A stretch of 64,000 bases of DNA from Phytoseiulus persimilis (GCA_037576195.1 CM075101.1:4402001-4466000); one strand, 5' to 3'; shown: positions 10,601 through 22,663, counted from the first letter of the stretch. Notes: generated from the letters alone by a model not told the origin. Numbers and translations: made by a program.

Positions 10601-13125
10601 GAATCACCCCTCCAGAGTTGGAAAGTAATGCTCAGATTGGTCCGGAATCACCCCTCCAGAGTTGGGAAGTAATGCTCAGATTGGTCTCGGAATCACCCCT
10701 CCAGAGTTGGAAAGTAATGCTCAGATTGGTCCCGGAATCACCCCTCCAGAGTTGGAAAGTAATGCTCAGATTGGTCCGGAATCACCCCTCCAGAGTTGGA
10801 AGTAATGCTCAGATTGGTCCCGGAATCACCCCTCCAGAGTTGGAAAGTAATGCTCAGATTGACCCCGGAATCACCCCTCCAGAGTTGGGAAGTAATGCTC
10901 AGATTGGTCTCGGAATCACCCCTCCAGAGTTGGAAAGTAATGCTCAGATTGGTCTCGGAATCACCCCTCCAGAGTTGGGAAAGTAATGCTCAGATTGGTC
11001 TCGGAATCACCCCTCCAGAGTTGGAAAGTAATGCTCAGATTGGTCCGGAATCACCCCTCCAGAGTTGGGAAGTAATGCTCAGATTGGTCTCGGAATCACC
11101 CCAGAGTTGGAAAGTAATGCTCAGATTGAGCCCGGAATCACCCCTCCAGAGTTGGGAAGTAATGCTCAGATTGGTCCGGAATCACCCCTCCAGAGTTGGG
11201 AAGTAATGCTCAGATTGTCTCGGAATCACCCCTCCAGAGTTGGAAAGTAATGCTCAGATTGACCCCGGAATCACCCCTCCAGAGTTGGGAAGTAATGCTC
11301 AGATTGGTCTCGGAATCACCCCTCCAGAGTTGGGAAGTAATGCTCAGATTGACCCCGGAATCACCCCTCCAGAGTTGGAAAGTAATGCTCAGATTGGTCT
11401 CGGAATCACCCCTCCAGAGTTGGAAAGTAATGCTCAGATTGGTCCCGGAATCACCCCTCCAGAGTTGGAAAGTAATGCTCAGATTGACCCGGAATCACCC
11501 TCCAGAGTTGGAAAGTAATGCTCAGATTGGTCTCGGAATCCCCTCCAGAGTTGGGAAGTAATGCTCAGATTGGTCTCGGAATCACCCCTCCAGAGTTGGA
11601 AAGTAATGCTCAGATTGGTCCCGGAATCACCCCTCCAGAGTTGGAAAGTATGCTCAGATTGACCCCGGAATCACCCCTCCAGAGTTGGAAAGTAATGCTC
11701 AGATTGGTCTCGGAATCACCCCTCCAGAGTTGGAAAGTAATGCTCAGATTGGTCTCGGAATCACCCCTCCAGAGTTGGAAAGTAATGCTCAGATTGGTCC
11801 CGGAATCACCCCTCCAGAGTTGGAAAGTAATGCTCAGATTGAGCCCGGAATCACCCCTCCAGAGTTGGAAAGTAATGCTCAGATTGGTCTCGGAATCACC
11901 CCTCCAGAGTTGGAAAGTAATGCTCAGATTGGTCCGGAATCACCCCTCCAGAGTTGGGAAGTAATGCTCAGATTGGTCTCGGAATCACCCCTCCAGAGTT
12001 GGGAAGTAATGCTCAGATTGGTGGTCGGAATCACCCCTCCAGAGTTGGGAAAATAATGCTCAGATTGGTCTCGGAATCACCCCTCCAGAGTTGGAAAGTA
12101 ATGCTCAGATTGGTCTCGGAATCACCCCTCCAGAGTTGGGAAGTAATGCTCAGATTGGTCTCGGAATCACCCCTCCAGAGTTGGAAGTAATGCTCAGATT
12201 GGTCCGGAATCACCCCTCCAGAGTTGGAAGTAATGCTCAGATTGGTCTCGGAATCACCCCTCCAGAGTTGGGAAAGTAATGCTCAGATTGGTCTCGGAAT
12301 CACCCCTCCAGAGTTGGGAAAGTAATGCTCAGATTGGTCTCGGAATCACCCCTCCAGAGTTGGGAAAGTAATGCTCAGATTGGTCTCGGAATCACCCCTC
12401 CAGAGTTGGAAAGTAATGCTCAGATTGGTCTCGGAATCACCCCTCCAGAGTTGGAAGTAGTAATGCTCAGATTGGTCCCGGAATCACCCCTCCAGAGTTG
12501 GGAAGTAATGCTCAGATTGGTCTCGGAATCACCCCTCCAGAGTTGGAAAGTAATGCTCAGATTGGTCTCGGAATCACCCCTCCAGAGTTGGAAAGTAATG
12601 CTCAGATTGGTCTCGGAATCACCCCTCCAGAGTTGGGAAGTAATGCTCAGATTGGTCTCGGAATCACCCCTCCAGAGTTGGAAAGTAATGCTCAGATTGG
12701 TTCCGGAATCACCCCTCCAGAGTTGGGAAGTAATGCTCAGATTGGTCTCGGAATCACCCCTCCAGAGTTGGGAAGTAATGCTCAGATTGGTCTCGGAATC
12801 ACCCCTCCAGAGTTGGAAAGTAATGCTCAGATTGGTCTCGGAATCACCCCTCCAGAGTTGGAAAGTAATGCTCAGATTGGTCTCGGAATCACCCCTCCAG
12901 ACTGAAAAAGTAATGGTCAGATCGGTTCCGGAATCACCCCTCCACGTTCTGAAAAGTATGGTCAGATTGGTTCTAGAATCACCCCTCCACGTTTTGAAAA
13001 GTATGGTCAGATTGGTTCTAGAATCACCCCTCCAGCTTTTGAGAAGTATAGTCAGACTCGTACCGGAATCACCTCTCCCAGACTCGGGAGAGTATGTTCA
13101 GATTGGTCCCAGAATCACCTTCATG
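4633..13125. repeat. 8.5-kb minisatellite, about 185 tandem copies of a 45-bp unit
   Basis: The unit begins CAGATTGGTCTCGGAATCAC and continues CCCTCCAGAGTTGGAAAGTAATGCT, 45 bp in all. It repeats head to tail without interruption by other sequence. Main variation is at one hexamer (GGTCTC, GACCCC, GAGCCC, GGTCCC) and in GGAAAG versus GGGAAG. Many units are 44 or 46 bp through one-base indels. Because 45 is a multiple of 3 and most units lack stops in some plus frames, long open frames appear (up to 469 codons at 4637-6046), but the indels swap frames repeatedly, so I treat the array as non-coding. Copies at both ends (4633-4660 and 12900-13125) are diverged and share a TTTTGAAAA(A/G)TATGGTCAGATT version absent from the core, as expected when the centre is homogenised by unequal exchange. 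Confidence 0.97.
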
Positions 13126-14566
13126 TCTTTCAGAAAAAGTGCGGACAAACTGACAGACTAAGCCGATTATATATAACTGTTACAAAGGAAGAAGCGCTTA
13201 CCGAGGGCGAATGTGATGAAGGTTACATCAATGACCACCATGATCGCAAACTCGACGGGTGATAATTCCGAATAAATGGATCGTCGACAAAATCTGGAAA
13301 ACAGCTGAGAAGTTAGAAGGGACGGAATTGCATGGGATGGGTGACATTTGAGCTTTGGGAGCTTTCTAAAAAAATCAGTGGTTCAAACCATTCTCGCCGA
13401 TGCTCAAAATTTGATCATTCCTCATTGACAAGAGCCTTGGATGGAACCCATGAAAACTCAAGCCTCTAGCTCTCTCAGTTGAAGCACTCCAGCTCTTCCA
13501 AACTAAGAGTTGTTTCGGGGTTCGTTTCAGCATCTTGGTGATTATTTCGAGAATCGAAAGCGACCGAGGCGAGCTGAGTGGGTGAAGATGTTGCGTTCTG
13601 AGGGAAGAAACGCAGCATACTGTCAGATTCGAGGACTGTGAGGGGGCCCGAAAAACAGTGCCTCATCCGGTCAGACCCTTTGCCGACGCGCCTCGTTCTC
13701 TTCAAAGCAAGTCAATCTCCGAACTTCATGGAGCAAGCATGATGAATCCAAAGGTCTATTCCCGGGCCCGTCCGACTCCTCAGATGACAATCATGGTGCA
13801 CTTCGGTACACCTGTGATAGACCTCTTGACGGATATAGCAATCAGGAAAACTTTGAGAAGAACCGAATATCGCGCTCCTCAGACGATGGCCGGGCAGGTG
13901 AGGAGGGCCGGAAGGCCAGAGGCCCGGAGGAAAGATCGGCGGCACTGAGACGCGCAAACTTCGAAGGAGAGACGAACATCATCTCCGGCGCCCAAGTGAC
14001 CGAGAACCGTCGTCGAGGAGTCTGGCCGCTGTATATGTTGAAGGTATTCTGCGAAGGATCCGACTCCCAGAGCCGTGAGTGCGACTCCACTGGAAGGCGG
14101 ATCCAGCGCAGACTTCGAGAACACGCGCGGAGAAAGCCATCTGTGAAGACTACCAACCTAATTATTCGCCACTCCAATCCAAACTATATCGAAAGAAGTA
14201 ACAGAGTGGCTTTGCGGGTGTCGTCGTGGATTTGCTCCACTCACGTAGCCGTCTATTCGACAAGAGAAGTCAGGGACCCATTTCCTCTGCAATAAATCTC
14301 CGAGTCGGAGTTCTCGCTCCTCGGGGGTAGCTGAACGACAAGGCAAGCGAGGCACCCACCGTTGAATTCCTGGAACAGTTACTCTCTGCTGAACTGCAGG
14401 GACTGCGACCGTTCAGCGTGCAATGCGTTCATCCGTGGACTAGCATGGCTGCGTCTGCTCTCGATTCGCACATACGAAGCCAGTGTTCTAAGGGAGCCGA
14501 GTTCTACCAACTCACCGGAGAAACGTGCTACTGGAGAGGTGGTAGTACGACGTTTCAATTTCCAGG
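13126..14566. other. Non-annotated stretch between satellite and NAA35
   Basis: No conserved gene is recognised. The best coding hint is the minus-strand frame at 13475-13705, listed separately. Minus-strand frames at 13712-14177 overlap each other and cannot be resolved into exons. Confidence 0.3.
13475..13705 (-). CDS. Possible terminal exon of an unidentified minus-strand gene
   Basis: The frame ends in an acidic tail (NPETTLSLEELECFN) before its stop. Two good acceptor sequences on the minus strand (CCCTCACAG near 13644 and TTCCCTCAG near 13600) lie inside the longer frame, so the true exon may begin at one of them. The C-terminal part is Ser/Thr/Asn/Glu-rich. No family is recognised and no upstream exon could be joined with confidence. 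Confidence 0.2.
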   Translation of the reverse strand: MKRTRRVGKGSDRMRHCFSGPLTVLESDSMLRFFPQNATSSPTQLASVAFDSRNNHQDAETNPETTLSLEELECFN

Positions 14567-17500
14567 ATGGGCGAGGAGTCACAGGGGAAGCCGACGCCCG
14601 CGGACTCAGCCTCCTTCCAATGGAACGACATCACGCGCCAGTTCTGTGATGCCGCCAGCTCGCTCGCGCTCGGCGAGCTCTTCCGCGACAGTGAGTTCCG
14701 CGCTGTACAGAAAATTTCGCTGATCACTCGAAGAAGGAGATATTCAATCTCTTTTATGACGATTTACACCGGATCGAGTCATTATCAAGTGTAGTACAAC
14801 AGGTTGCACCCCGCTTGAATGCGAATCTCAAATCCGAATCTGCTCCGAAACTCTCACGTTCAATGGTATTCTCGGTCTTCGCGGTATCGAAGATTCATCA
14901 AAGTTTTTGGCTTCGTTTTCCCGCGGGGGAGATCGGGCCCAGCTTCTTGGAGCCGGGATCGAATCGTACCTGGAGCTCGCTTTCAAAATGTGTTTTGATC
15001 ATCCCATCGAAATTCTCCTTAGTTTTGAGAAACGTCGATCTAGCTACGGTGGCTCCGTACTTGATTGAACACACGCTCCTCCCCGATTCATTATAATTAA
15101 TGGTCTCTCCCACAGAGAATTTCACGCTGCTGGAGGGCGATGAGCGCCATGGAAATGATGGATCCCAAAATGGATGCAGGCATGCTATGCAACAAAAGTC
15201 AGAATTGTTCCGTGGAAGGAGCCATTGCCGACGGCAAATTCAAAGTGCAACATCTCTCTGTGAACGAAATCCGCGCGGTGCTAGACTCCTCGTTCCGGTG
15301 CTTAGTCAGTTGGTTGGAAGGGCATTGCCTAGCTCAAACTGTTTTCACGAACCTTTACCTGCATAAGCCTGCACTCATCGAGGATCGAACGATGCGGACT
15401 CTTGCCCTGGTCTCCGTGAAGTTAGTCTTTGTCATTAAAGAAATCATCTACAAGATAGGTGCCTTTGAAGAGGAAGACTTCCACGGGGTCACCTATAACT
15501 TCTATCTCGGTCAAGACGTACTCGACTCGAAGGCCTGCTCCTTAATCAGACAAGTGAGTGAAGCGAAAAAGATCCCGAATCGGTGCTCGCCAGAAACATC
15601 GCGAAGCCCATAGTCTCCTCCGTCTCGAGAATAACGAGCATCGATGTTGCAGTGTGAAGACGATCTCCACAAACGCGCAAAACGAGCTCGTCAAGCCAAA
15701 GAAGACGAATCGGGGGAGAATAACTCGGAACCAGAAGAAGAAGACGCTGAGGACATTATGCAGCTTTATCATAGAGTCCGTTTCCTTCGACTGTTCTTTC
15801 AAAATCTCAGTCTATTGGAGAGTCGCATGATCATCAGCGAAATTCGAAAAACTTTGCAAGGTGTTATAGAAGAAGTTCGAGTCATTCGACAAGAAAACCT
15901 TGACGACGACGACGATTTCCCAACGACGCCCGGCTTCGACGCCACGGCCAATCAAAGGTGAGTATCTGGGAGTAGCTGAGAGCGCTAAGACCAGTGGTCG
16001 AAGTAATTGACATCACGCGGCTCCGTCTCAGATCATTGATCCACCGGTGATCACCAGCCGACTGCAAAATCTTCTTCTCTATCCCAGATTACTTCCTTCG
16101 ACTTTCCCCCGGTACACCAAAGTAGCTAGCTGTCGGAGTGCTTACAAGTACCTCGAAGACACGTTGTTACGAATTCAAGAAGTCATGGAGATAACAGGAT
16201 TGCATAGTTATAATCAGGTTAGCCTTTTGCGTATAAATCCTCGTGTGGTTGGATATCCGTGGTCAATGGTTCACAGCGAGACTTTCCGTTCCTGCAGGTA
16301 CTGCATTTCTTCTCGGAGTTTTCTAAAAAGAGCCCCTGTGTGCTATCTCGAAGCATTGGTCGACTTGTGTACATGCCCTCGTCTGGAATGGTTTACGGAA
16401 TGACCAAAACCACCGACGTCCTCAAGGACGCCATTCGTGCTTTCTGTCGACCGCCGGTGAGCCCGAACTTTGCCCTGTATTCCCAAAATGTTCCCTCCAC
16501 TCGACCCTCTCCCCTTCCCCGAGCGGAACTCGGGTTTTCTGTTTTTTTCCCAATTGTCACACACAAGAAACCTGAAAAATGGTTAACTGTTAGACAATTG
16601 TTGAACCCAAACGTTCCAATTCAGGTTTTCGTCGCGAAAAGCGCTGTCTCTCAGTCTGGAGAATGCCGCGACTGGGCGGAGAGCTTGCTCTTCCGCTGCT
16701 GTCAACCATTATTTGGCTTACTCCAAGTGAGTTTCTCCTATTGTTGGTGCCGAACACTTTCCAATCTGTTATTGCTCGTGATGCTCTTCTAGAGCTGAGG
16801 GCGTAGCGCTTAAACTCTGACGGAGGCGTTGCCCCAGGTGACCGGACACAATCGAGCTCGACAACTTGAGAAATGTACGCGAGTCCTCGAGGAATTGGCG
16901 GCGGTGCAAGACGAAGCAGAGAAAGTTGACGGACTCCTCCTGCTGGCACAGAAGGAAGTTGAGCCCAACTGCCCAATATTCCAATGGTTTACGATGTGGC
17001 TCATCAGCTATATTCTCAAAACGCAGATAGCTTACCTGCTCATGGGGTTCGAGCTTGACCTATACGCCGAGCATGAATACTGCTATATATTTTGGTGAGA
17101 CATCAGAGGTCCGATGAGATTGATGCGAGAGTCTCGGACGTCTAGTGCTAAAACCTTGAATAGCGTCATCCCACCAGCAGTTGATGGAATACCCTCGTTC
17201 CAGGTATCTTCACGAATATCTTTATCGGTTCCTCGTGACGACGCTCTCGCAGGCTGACAGCTACATGATGGAGTGCGACAAGAAGCTCAGGAAGCAGAAG
17301 AAAGACACTCGAAGCACAAAACCGAAGAAAACCTCCAAGGTACTTGTGGAGCATCCTGGCTTTCAATCGCATCTGCCGTGGGCAACACCGATGTTTCGTC
17401 AGTGACCACCCTCGGATCCGATTACTTAGAGGCTATGTTGCATCCTTCCAGGGGTACCATTACAAGGAGCTGCTTTCAACCCAAATCATGCAGAGCGTTT

Positions 17501-18140
17501 GTGGTGGATTCTATAAAACAATGATGGCCCTTCGCATGGATGGACGGCTCACGTTTCCCAACGTTGAGTTCGACTCCGAAAAAGTGAGTTCCCGGAACAA
17601 CGCTGTGCCGAGACAGATTCTCCGACTTCAGGTGTTGAACTTCTCTGGCTTGCCTTCGGGCATCCAATTCAGCATCGTTAATTTCCCAAACCCTGTTGCT
17701 GAATGACTACTCCGCTTGCAGATCCGATTCGAGCATCGATTCGAAGCATTTCAAACTGTGGCCACTCCCCGGGTTGTCACGTACGAGCAATATTGCGAAA
17801 TCAACGACCTTAGCAAATACGGCAATCTGACCCCCAATGGAATGTACGACGCCGCTTCGAAATGTTTCAAGCAGGTGGGGAAGCGAAGTGGTTTCGCGGA
17901 GTGTATGTTCAGGCTATCCCTTCGATTCGGGGAGAACACTTCCAATTTACGACTCATTTTCAGGCTAAAACATTGTTGGAATCTGCCGGAGAACTCTGCC
18001 CTGAACAACAAGCCTTACTCAAAATAAGCAAGAACAACATGATCGTTGTCAACCTCCTGCAGACAGGTCACAGGAGAGGAGCACAGATCACATTCGAGAG
18101 GGGCCATCACATGTATTTCCCACTGATCAAACTGTCCTGA
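14567..18140 (+). CDS. NAA35: N-alpha-acetyltransferase 35, NatC auxiliary subunit (11 exons)
   Basis: The translated exons follow NAA35 (Mak10) from end to end. NAA35 is the non-catalytic scaffold of NatC, which acetylates N-terminal Met-Leu/Ile/Phe/Trp-type proteins at the ribosome. Exons by splice sites: 14567-14690, 15116-15553, 15650-15957, 16088-16217, 16298-16456, 16625-16726, 16838-17094, 17204-17339, 17452-17583, 17722-17874 and 17964-18140, about 704 residues. Landmarks are MEMMDPKMDAG, SWLEGHCLAQTVFTNLY, FEEEDF, NQRLLPSTFPRYTK, SPCVLSRS, GHNRARQ, LQDEAEKVD-type AVQDEAEKVDG, FELDLYAEHEYCYIFW and the final YFPLIKLS. One oddity: at 15133-15137 an extra G separates the frame of exon 1 and the start of exon 2 (KNFTLLE) from the following AMSAMEMM block. 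Total exon length is one base over a multiple of three, and every other junction keeps phase. A candidate AATAAA lies at 18508-18513. Confidence 0.93.
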
Positions 18141-19678
18141 AATTTCTTCGAATCGACAGAGTTCGCTTCAGTGGCGTTCTGATACTGTGAGGGACGAACT
18201 CGGTTTCGAAAAAGTCGTGATATAACATTGTGTGCAAAAGTCTGCCTCTCGAGGGTGTTGTAACGACGGGACGTGCCCAGTCCTGGACGATGCCCCCTGA
18301 AGGTGCTGTGATGTGCATAGTAGTGTATGTGAACGCTGCATATCGTCAATCTCAGGAGCAGAGTGGAATCCCAGCCAGACCAGACGGAGATTCGGTTGCG
18401 GCGAAGAGCACAAAGCCAAGAGATATAGGCTTCTCCATATTTATACAAATCAATTTTGAGTGAGTGAGAAATGATCAACTTGCTGAGAGATTGTGAATGG
18501 AGGCTGCAATAAAATGTCGCCGAACCTTTCTCTAACCCTCCGTTCCTTGATGGAAGATGTGTAACTGTCTCTCGAACGGTTAAAAGTCCTGGAACCAGAA
18601 AAAGTGGCGCAATCCTTTACAGCCCGCAGGCACATAATTGACCTGGAGGCTTGACACGAGCGGACTCGCGCAACGAGAACACAGGCAATTGAATTCCATC
18701 GAGGAGAGACGAATGAACGTCTCCGATCAGAGCACCTGAGGAGAACGAGGTAGCTGAGATCAGGTATTGATACAGCTGAAGTTCGTGATCAGGCCTGAGC
18801 GTTTATCCTGAGCGCGACCGGATCCGCGGCATACTGAAGCGACTCCTGATGCAGAAATAGCGAAGGCCCACAGGGCTCCGCTAACTTCCGGCTCGAATGC
18901 GGCGACGTAACCACAGACCTACTCCTGATTGCCGATATCTGGTTCTATGGTATAGAAGAGCTCGGGATCGGCATACAACGAATAAGTTCGGGTCCGGATC
19001 TATTCTATCAATTCATCTTAATCGGCTCAATTCTACTTTTGGGAGGGTCAGGTGACAGCGCTGAGGTAGGTTGCTCACGAGTGAAATCATCCAAGAAGTC
19101 AAGCTCGAGGATCTGGTGATCGAGAAACTGGTGGCCAATGGAAGATTGTCAGGTTCAGCACCGATAAGCAGCAACCGCTCGGGGATTATAAAAGATGGTT
19201 TCTCGACGGGGAACTGCACATGGACTCCAGAGAGGTGAATGATGTGTTTGGCCCATGTGTGGCTGCCTCTCTGCGAATCTGGCTCTCACGTATACAAAGT
19301 CGGAGGAGCCGATCAAACGGTTGGGTCGCGTGGTTCAAAAGAGTCTCAAAAGTGTGATTGATCGGCTGCACGATGCGGAGTGCGATGTCTTCGTCGATTC
19401 CTCTGACGACCACGAGGATCAACGGAGTTTTTCAACCTTTGCTATTGCTTCCAGCGATGGGAAGATTTCGCACGTGTATCGCCCTGTGTCCATTTTCCCA
19501 GAGGGGTAGGCCCTTCATCCGATTCTCAGGATATCATCGGGACAGGAGTGTTCTCGGTCGGAGAAGTCCTTGAGAAGCACTCCGAGAGAGCGTCGAAGAA
19601 GCAGACATGACTCCTCACATCGCAGCCCAAGCTAACCTCTCCATGTCTAGTTTCGTTGAGGGACAGGTGAATAGTTTG
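18141..19678. other. NAA35 3' flank and non-annotated sequence
   Basis: An AATAAA at 18508-18513 probably ends the NAA35 transcript. Beyond it, short open frames at 19013-19509 on both strands show no recognisable domain. No tandem repeat was seen. Confidence 0.35.
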
Positions 19679-21455
19679 GAAAGTTCTCAAGAGGAAGAAC
19701 GAGTAGTCCTGAACTTCATCATCTCCCCTCTGTTTTGTCCCGTTACTCCGGCAATCGTCAACAATCATACGTGTCGGAATGATGGGGCGGAAGCTTCCAA
19801 CGTCTATTCGCGGAAAGTGAGAGGAATGTCATTCCCACCCCTGATCTAGTGCGCCTCACCATCCCTGTTGCTCTACAGCATCAGTCGGTCGGAAATACAA
19901 CCCGATGTTTTGATGAGTCTCGGGCGAACAAATCGAGGATTGATGACCAGACCCCGAGTGAGCCCGAGCTGATTTCGAGACCATAGGCTTGTCACATTAT
20001 ATATTAGCTAACGAAGTAGGAAAGAAAGAGTCAATACAGGCAAGCCGCCGGACTGTTGAGCTACAGGCACTGTTTGATAATAATGCCAGTCTAAAGCTCC
20101 GGAGTCCGAGGTGGACAACTTGGTGTTTGGTTGCTCATCCAACTTTCTCATCAGGAAACTTCTGAAGACTATGACTCCCAGAAACCGCACCCGATTCAGG
20201 TGTATGAGTGGAGTTCGGGTAATACGCAAAAATTGGTTACATCTTATTCTATTCTTCGAACTTAGAACCGTTTAGAGGAACTCGATGAACTTTCAGGTCG
20301 AAAAACTTCCTCTAATTCTCTCGCCTGCCCCATCAACGCTTTTCGGGTTCGGAGTAATCGATGATCGAGTAAGCCGGCGTTTCTGAATATCTACGCCCTC
20401 GGCGACTCCTGTCCAGCAACTTTTCGGGGTGCTTGGATCATTACCGGAATTTCGAGACGATTCCGTCGATCTCAAGGCGAAATCAAGACACGATCGAGAG
20501 CTGCTCGCATTCGGGGGAAAACTAGCCCAGGGTATCCCCCTGGGAGCAAGCTAACGAAAGTTTAAACCTCTCGGATCGAGCTCTTCGAGCAGATCGATCT
20601 TCTAGCCGTCTCCTGCGTCAAAAGAGCTCCTTAACCACTTTCTCGAATGCAACTCAACTTATCTTATCGGGGGCCCAGATGTCAAAAAGCTGACCACCGG
20701 AAGCTTTTCCTGCCCTCTCTTCGTCAAGTTGTTTCGTTCCACTCGGGAATATATTGTCATGGAGCTCAAGGAAGCCTTATTCAGTCGAGGTACTCCAAAG
20801 ACGAACGTTTCTGGACAGGTAGCCAGAGAGCAGTCAGCGGAGACCACATGTACGTCAAATGCAAGCGATTCTGTGCGCAAGACGTGTAGGGAGCGAGAGT
20901 AAGGCGAGAGAGGAGAGATTGAATGAAAAAGAGACGACGAGATGAACAAAAAGGAGTCGAATTGTGGACCCTCCCGCCCGTCCCTTTCTTCCACCCCAAC
21001 GGCCCTAGCTTTAGAGTTGAAGCACCCCGCTCCGCTCTGCGAGTAATTGTGGCTTGACCCAGCGCCCCGTCCTTGCCCTACGCCAGCGTCCCGAGACCCG
21101 TCCGACCTCGCCCTTCCACGCTTCCGAATTGTGTCCGAGTAAGTTCGCCTACTCACTCCGGGAGCGACGGCCTATCCATTCCCCAGGTCACTAGCACGCC
21201 CTGTGAGCGAGCTTTAGCAGATAGCGAAAACCTCGTTACAATATGGTGAGCTCAGAAACGTAGAGTCGGGAACACCTGCTGGCGAGTGGCAGACCAACGC
21301 ACAGTTCTCTTGTTTGGCATGAGTCGGTTCGCGCCCACCACAACTGCCTTTCTTTGTCACTGCAGCGGATGAGATCCAAAGGAATGAAAACGAAGCGTCA
21401 AAAACTTCAACATGTATGTTATTCGATTCTTTCTTGTATGCAACATCTTCTTAAG
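19679..21455 (+). repeat. Duplication block A (partial copy of the ELOVL-associated segment, without the gene)
   Basis: Three parts match block C nearly base for base: 19679-19870 with 30588-30776, 19882-20754 with 31312-32188, and 21241-21455 with 32189-32401. The match stops at the sequence that forms the 3' end of the ELOVL gene in block C (AACATCTTCTTAA), and unrelated DNA starts at 21456. Block A lacks the LTR-gag fragment found in C and has its own solo LTR at 20755-21240. The 60-80 codon frames inside are shared with block C but carry no recognised motif. Confidence 0.9.
20755..21240. mobile_element. Solo LTR (486 bp) inserted in block A
   Basis: The element starts TGTCATGG and ends CGTTACA, and is flanked by ATAT at 20751-20754 and ATAT at 21241-21244. 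Block C has the uninterrupted site (AAGATATGGTGAGC around 32187-32200), so the boundaries are set by an empty-site comparison as well as the TG...CA ends and the 4-bp target duplication. No internal retroelement coding sequence is present, which is typical of recombination between two LTRs. Orientation is not established. Confidence 0.8.
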
Positions 21456-21810
21456 GGGGGATGTTCACTTAAAATCGGGAAAAATCGCGTTTTCTGTTTG
21501 TGGCATGGGTCGATGCAGGACAGGCCCCTCTAGTATCCAGAACAAATCGGACCTCGATAGCTGTCTTAGTTTCCTAGATATCGACCGTTTTGTTCATATC
21601 ATCTGTTCATGTCATGCCAGGTCGCGGAGAACTATCAAGCGAAGCTCTGATGTTCACTTGTTCAGGTGGGGAAACCGTTTTCGGACCGCGGAAACAAATA
21701 CCATCCGTGAGGAGCATCTACGTTCTCGAAATCACCCGCTTCAGCAAACTGCTGCCGCTAGTGGAGTGCGTTCATTTTTTGAGCAGACAGTCTGCTCCGC
21801 GCGCGCAGTA

Positions 21811-22663
21811 GACCGGTTGGGGTATAGGAACTTTGCCCGCAGTGTTTACTATATGAACGCATTTTCAGAGAGAGCGGCCTCCGCCAGCTTGGCGGTCTGC
21901 TACGGGAACGCCGAGAGCTGTTGCTGGGACACCGCGACGACAGCGGGGAGTCTAGCGGGGCCACCGAGCATTTCAAGCAAGATCCAGGCGCGGAACAGCG
22001 AGGAGAGCTGGGATGGTTCGCCGGGGAATGATGAAATTTCCAAAGATTCCATGGTTCACACATGATCCTTCGTCAACAATGTCAGTTCAGATGGCGAGGA
22101 GTCGATACGCAAGGTGAACAGCAGAACATTGGGTCAGGCTCAATACAAGGAGAAGAAGTCGAGAACAGCGAGACGCATTGAGTGATTCTCATCTCGGACA
22201 GGACACAGTGGGATGAAACTCCACGGAACCTCTGGTCTTCGGCGGTTGAAGACCGAAGAACTCCGTGGCCGTGAGGCCTCCTCGGCACTGAAGCGGATCC
22301 GCCATGTGCAGAGTAGTGACTCAGTCGGTTTTTCGCGTCTCCCTCGGAAACGTTCGCTTCCTGGACGGAAAGTGTCTTGGATGAACTCTCCCGGAATTCG
22401 AAAATGCGTGTCATACACTGCCTACCGACCCCTAATCATCTTCTCCCTCTGAAACCTAGAGCCGAACCTCCTCATTACCAACCCTCATCCCTTGTGAAAG
22501 TACACGGATTCTCAATTGTGTTTCGCCCCGCTGTCGTCGCGGTCTCCCAGCAACAGCTCTCACCGTGCCAGTAGCAGACCGCCAAGCTGGCGGAGGCCGC
22601 TCTCTCTGAAAATGCGTTCATATAGTAAACACTGCGGGCAAAGTTCCTATACCCGACCGGTTG
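21811..22663. mobile_element. Inverted-repeat element with arms of about 140 bp (non-autonomous DNA transposon candidate)
   Basis: The left arm (about 21811-21953) begins GACCGGTTGGGGTATAGGAA and is repeated in inverse orientation at about 22526-22663. Shared blocks include ATGAACGCATTTTCAGAGAG and the GCCTCCGCCAGCTTGGCGG segment. Arms differ by a few substitutions and small indels. The roughly 570-bp interior holds only short frames with no transposase motif. I could not find a clear target-site duplication, so the exact termini and superfamily are open. Confidence 0.75.

Noticed and set aside
4633-13125. CRISPR array
   Set aside because: Units are contiguous with no unique spacers, and the genome is eukaryotic.
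21412-22065. 217-codon plus-strand frame as a gene
   Set aside because: It crosses the boundary of the inverted-repeat element at 21811, so it is a composite of unrelated sequences.
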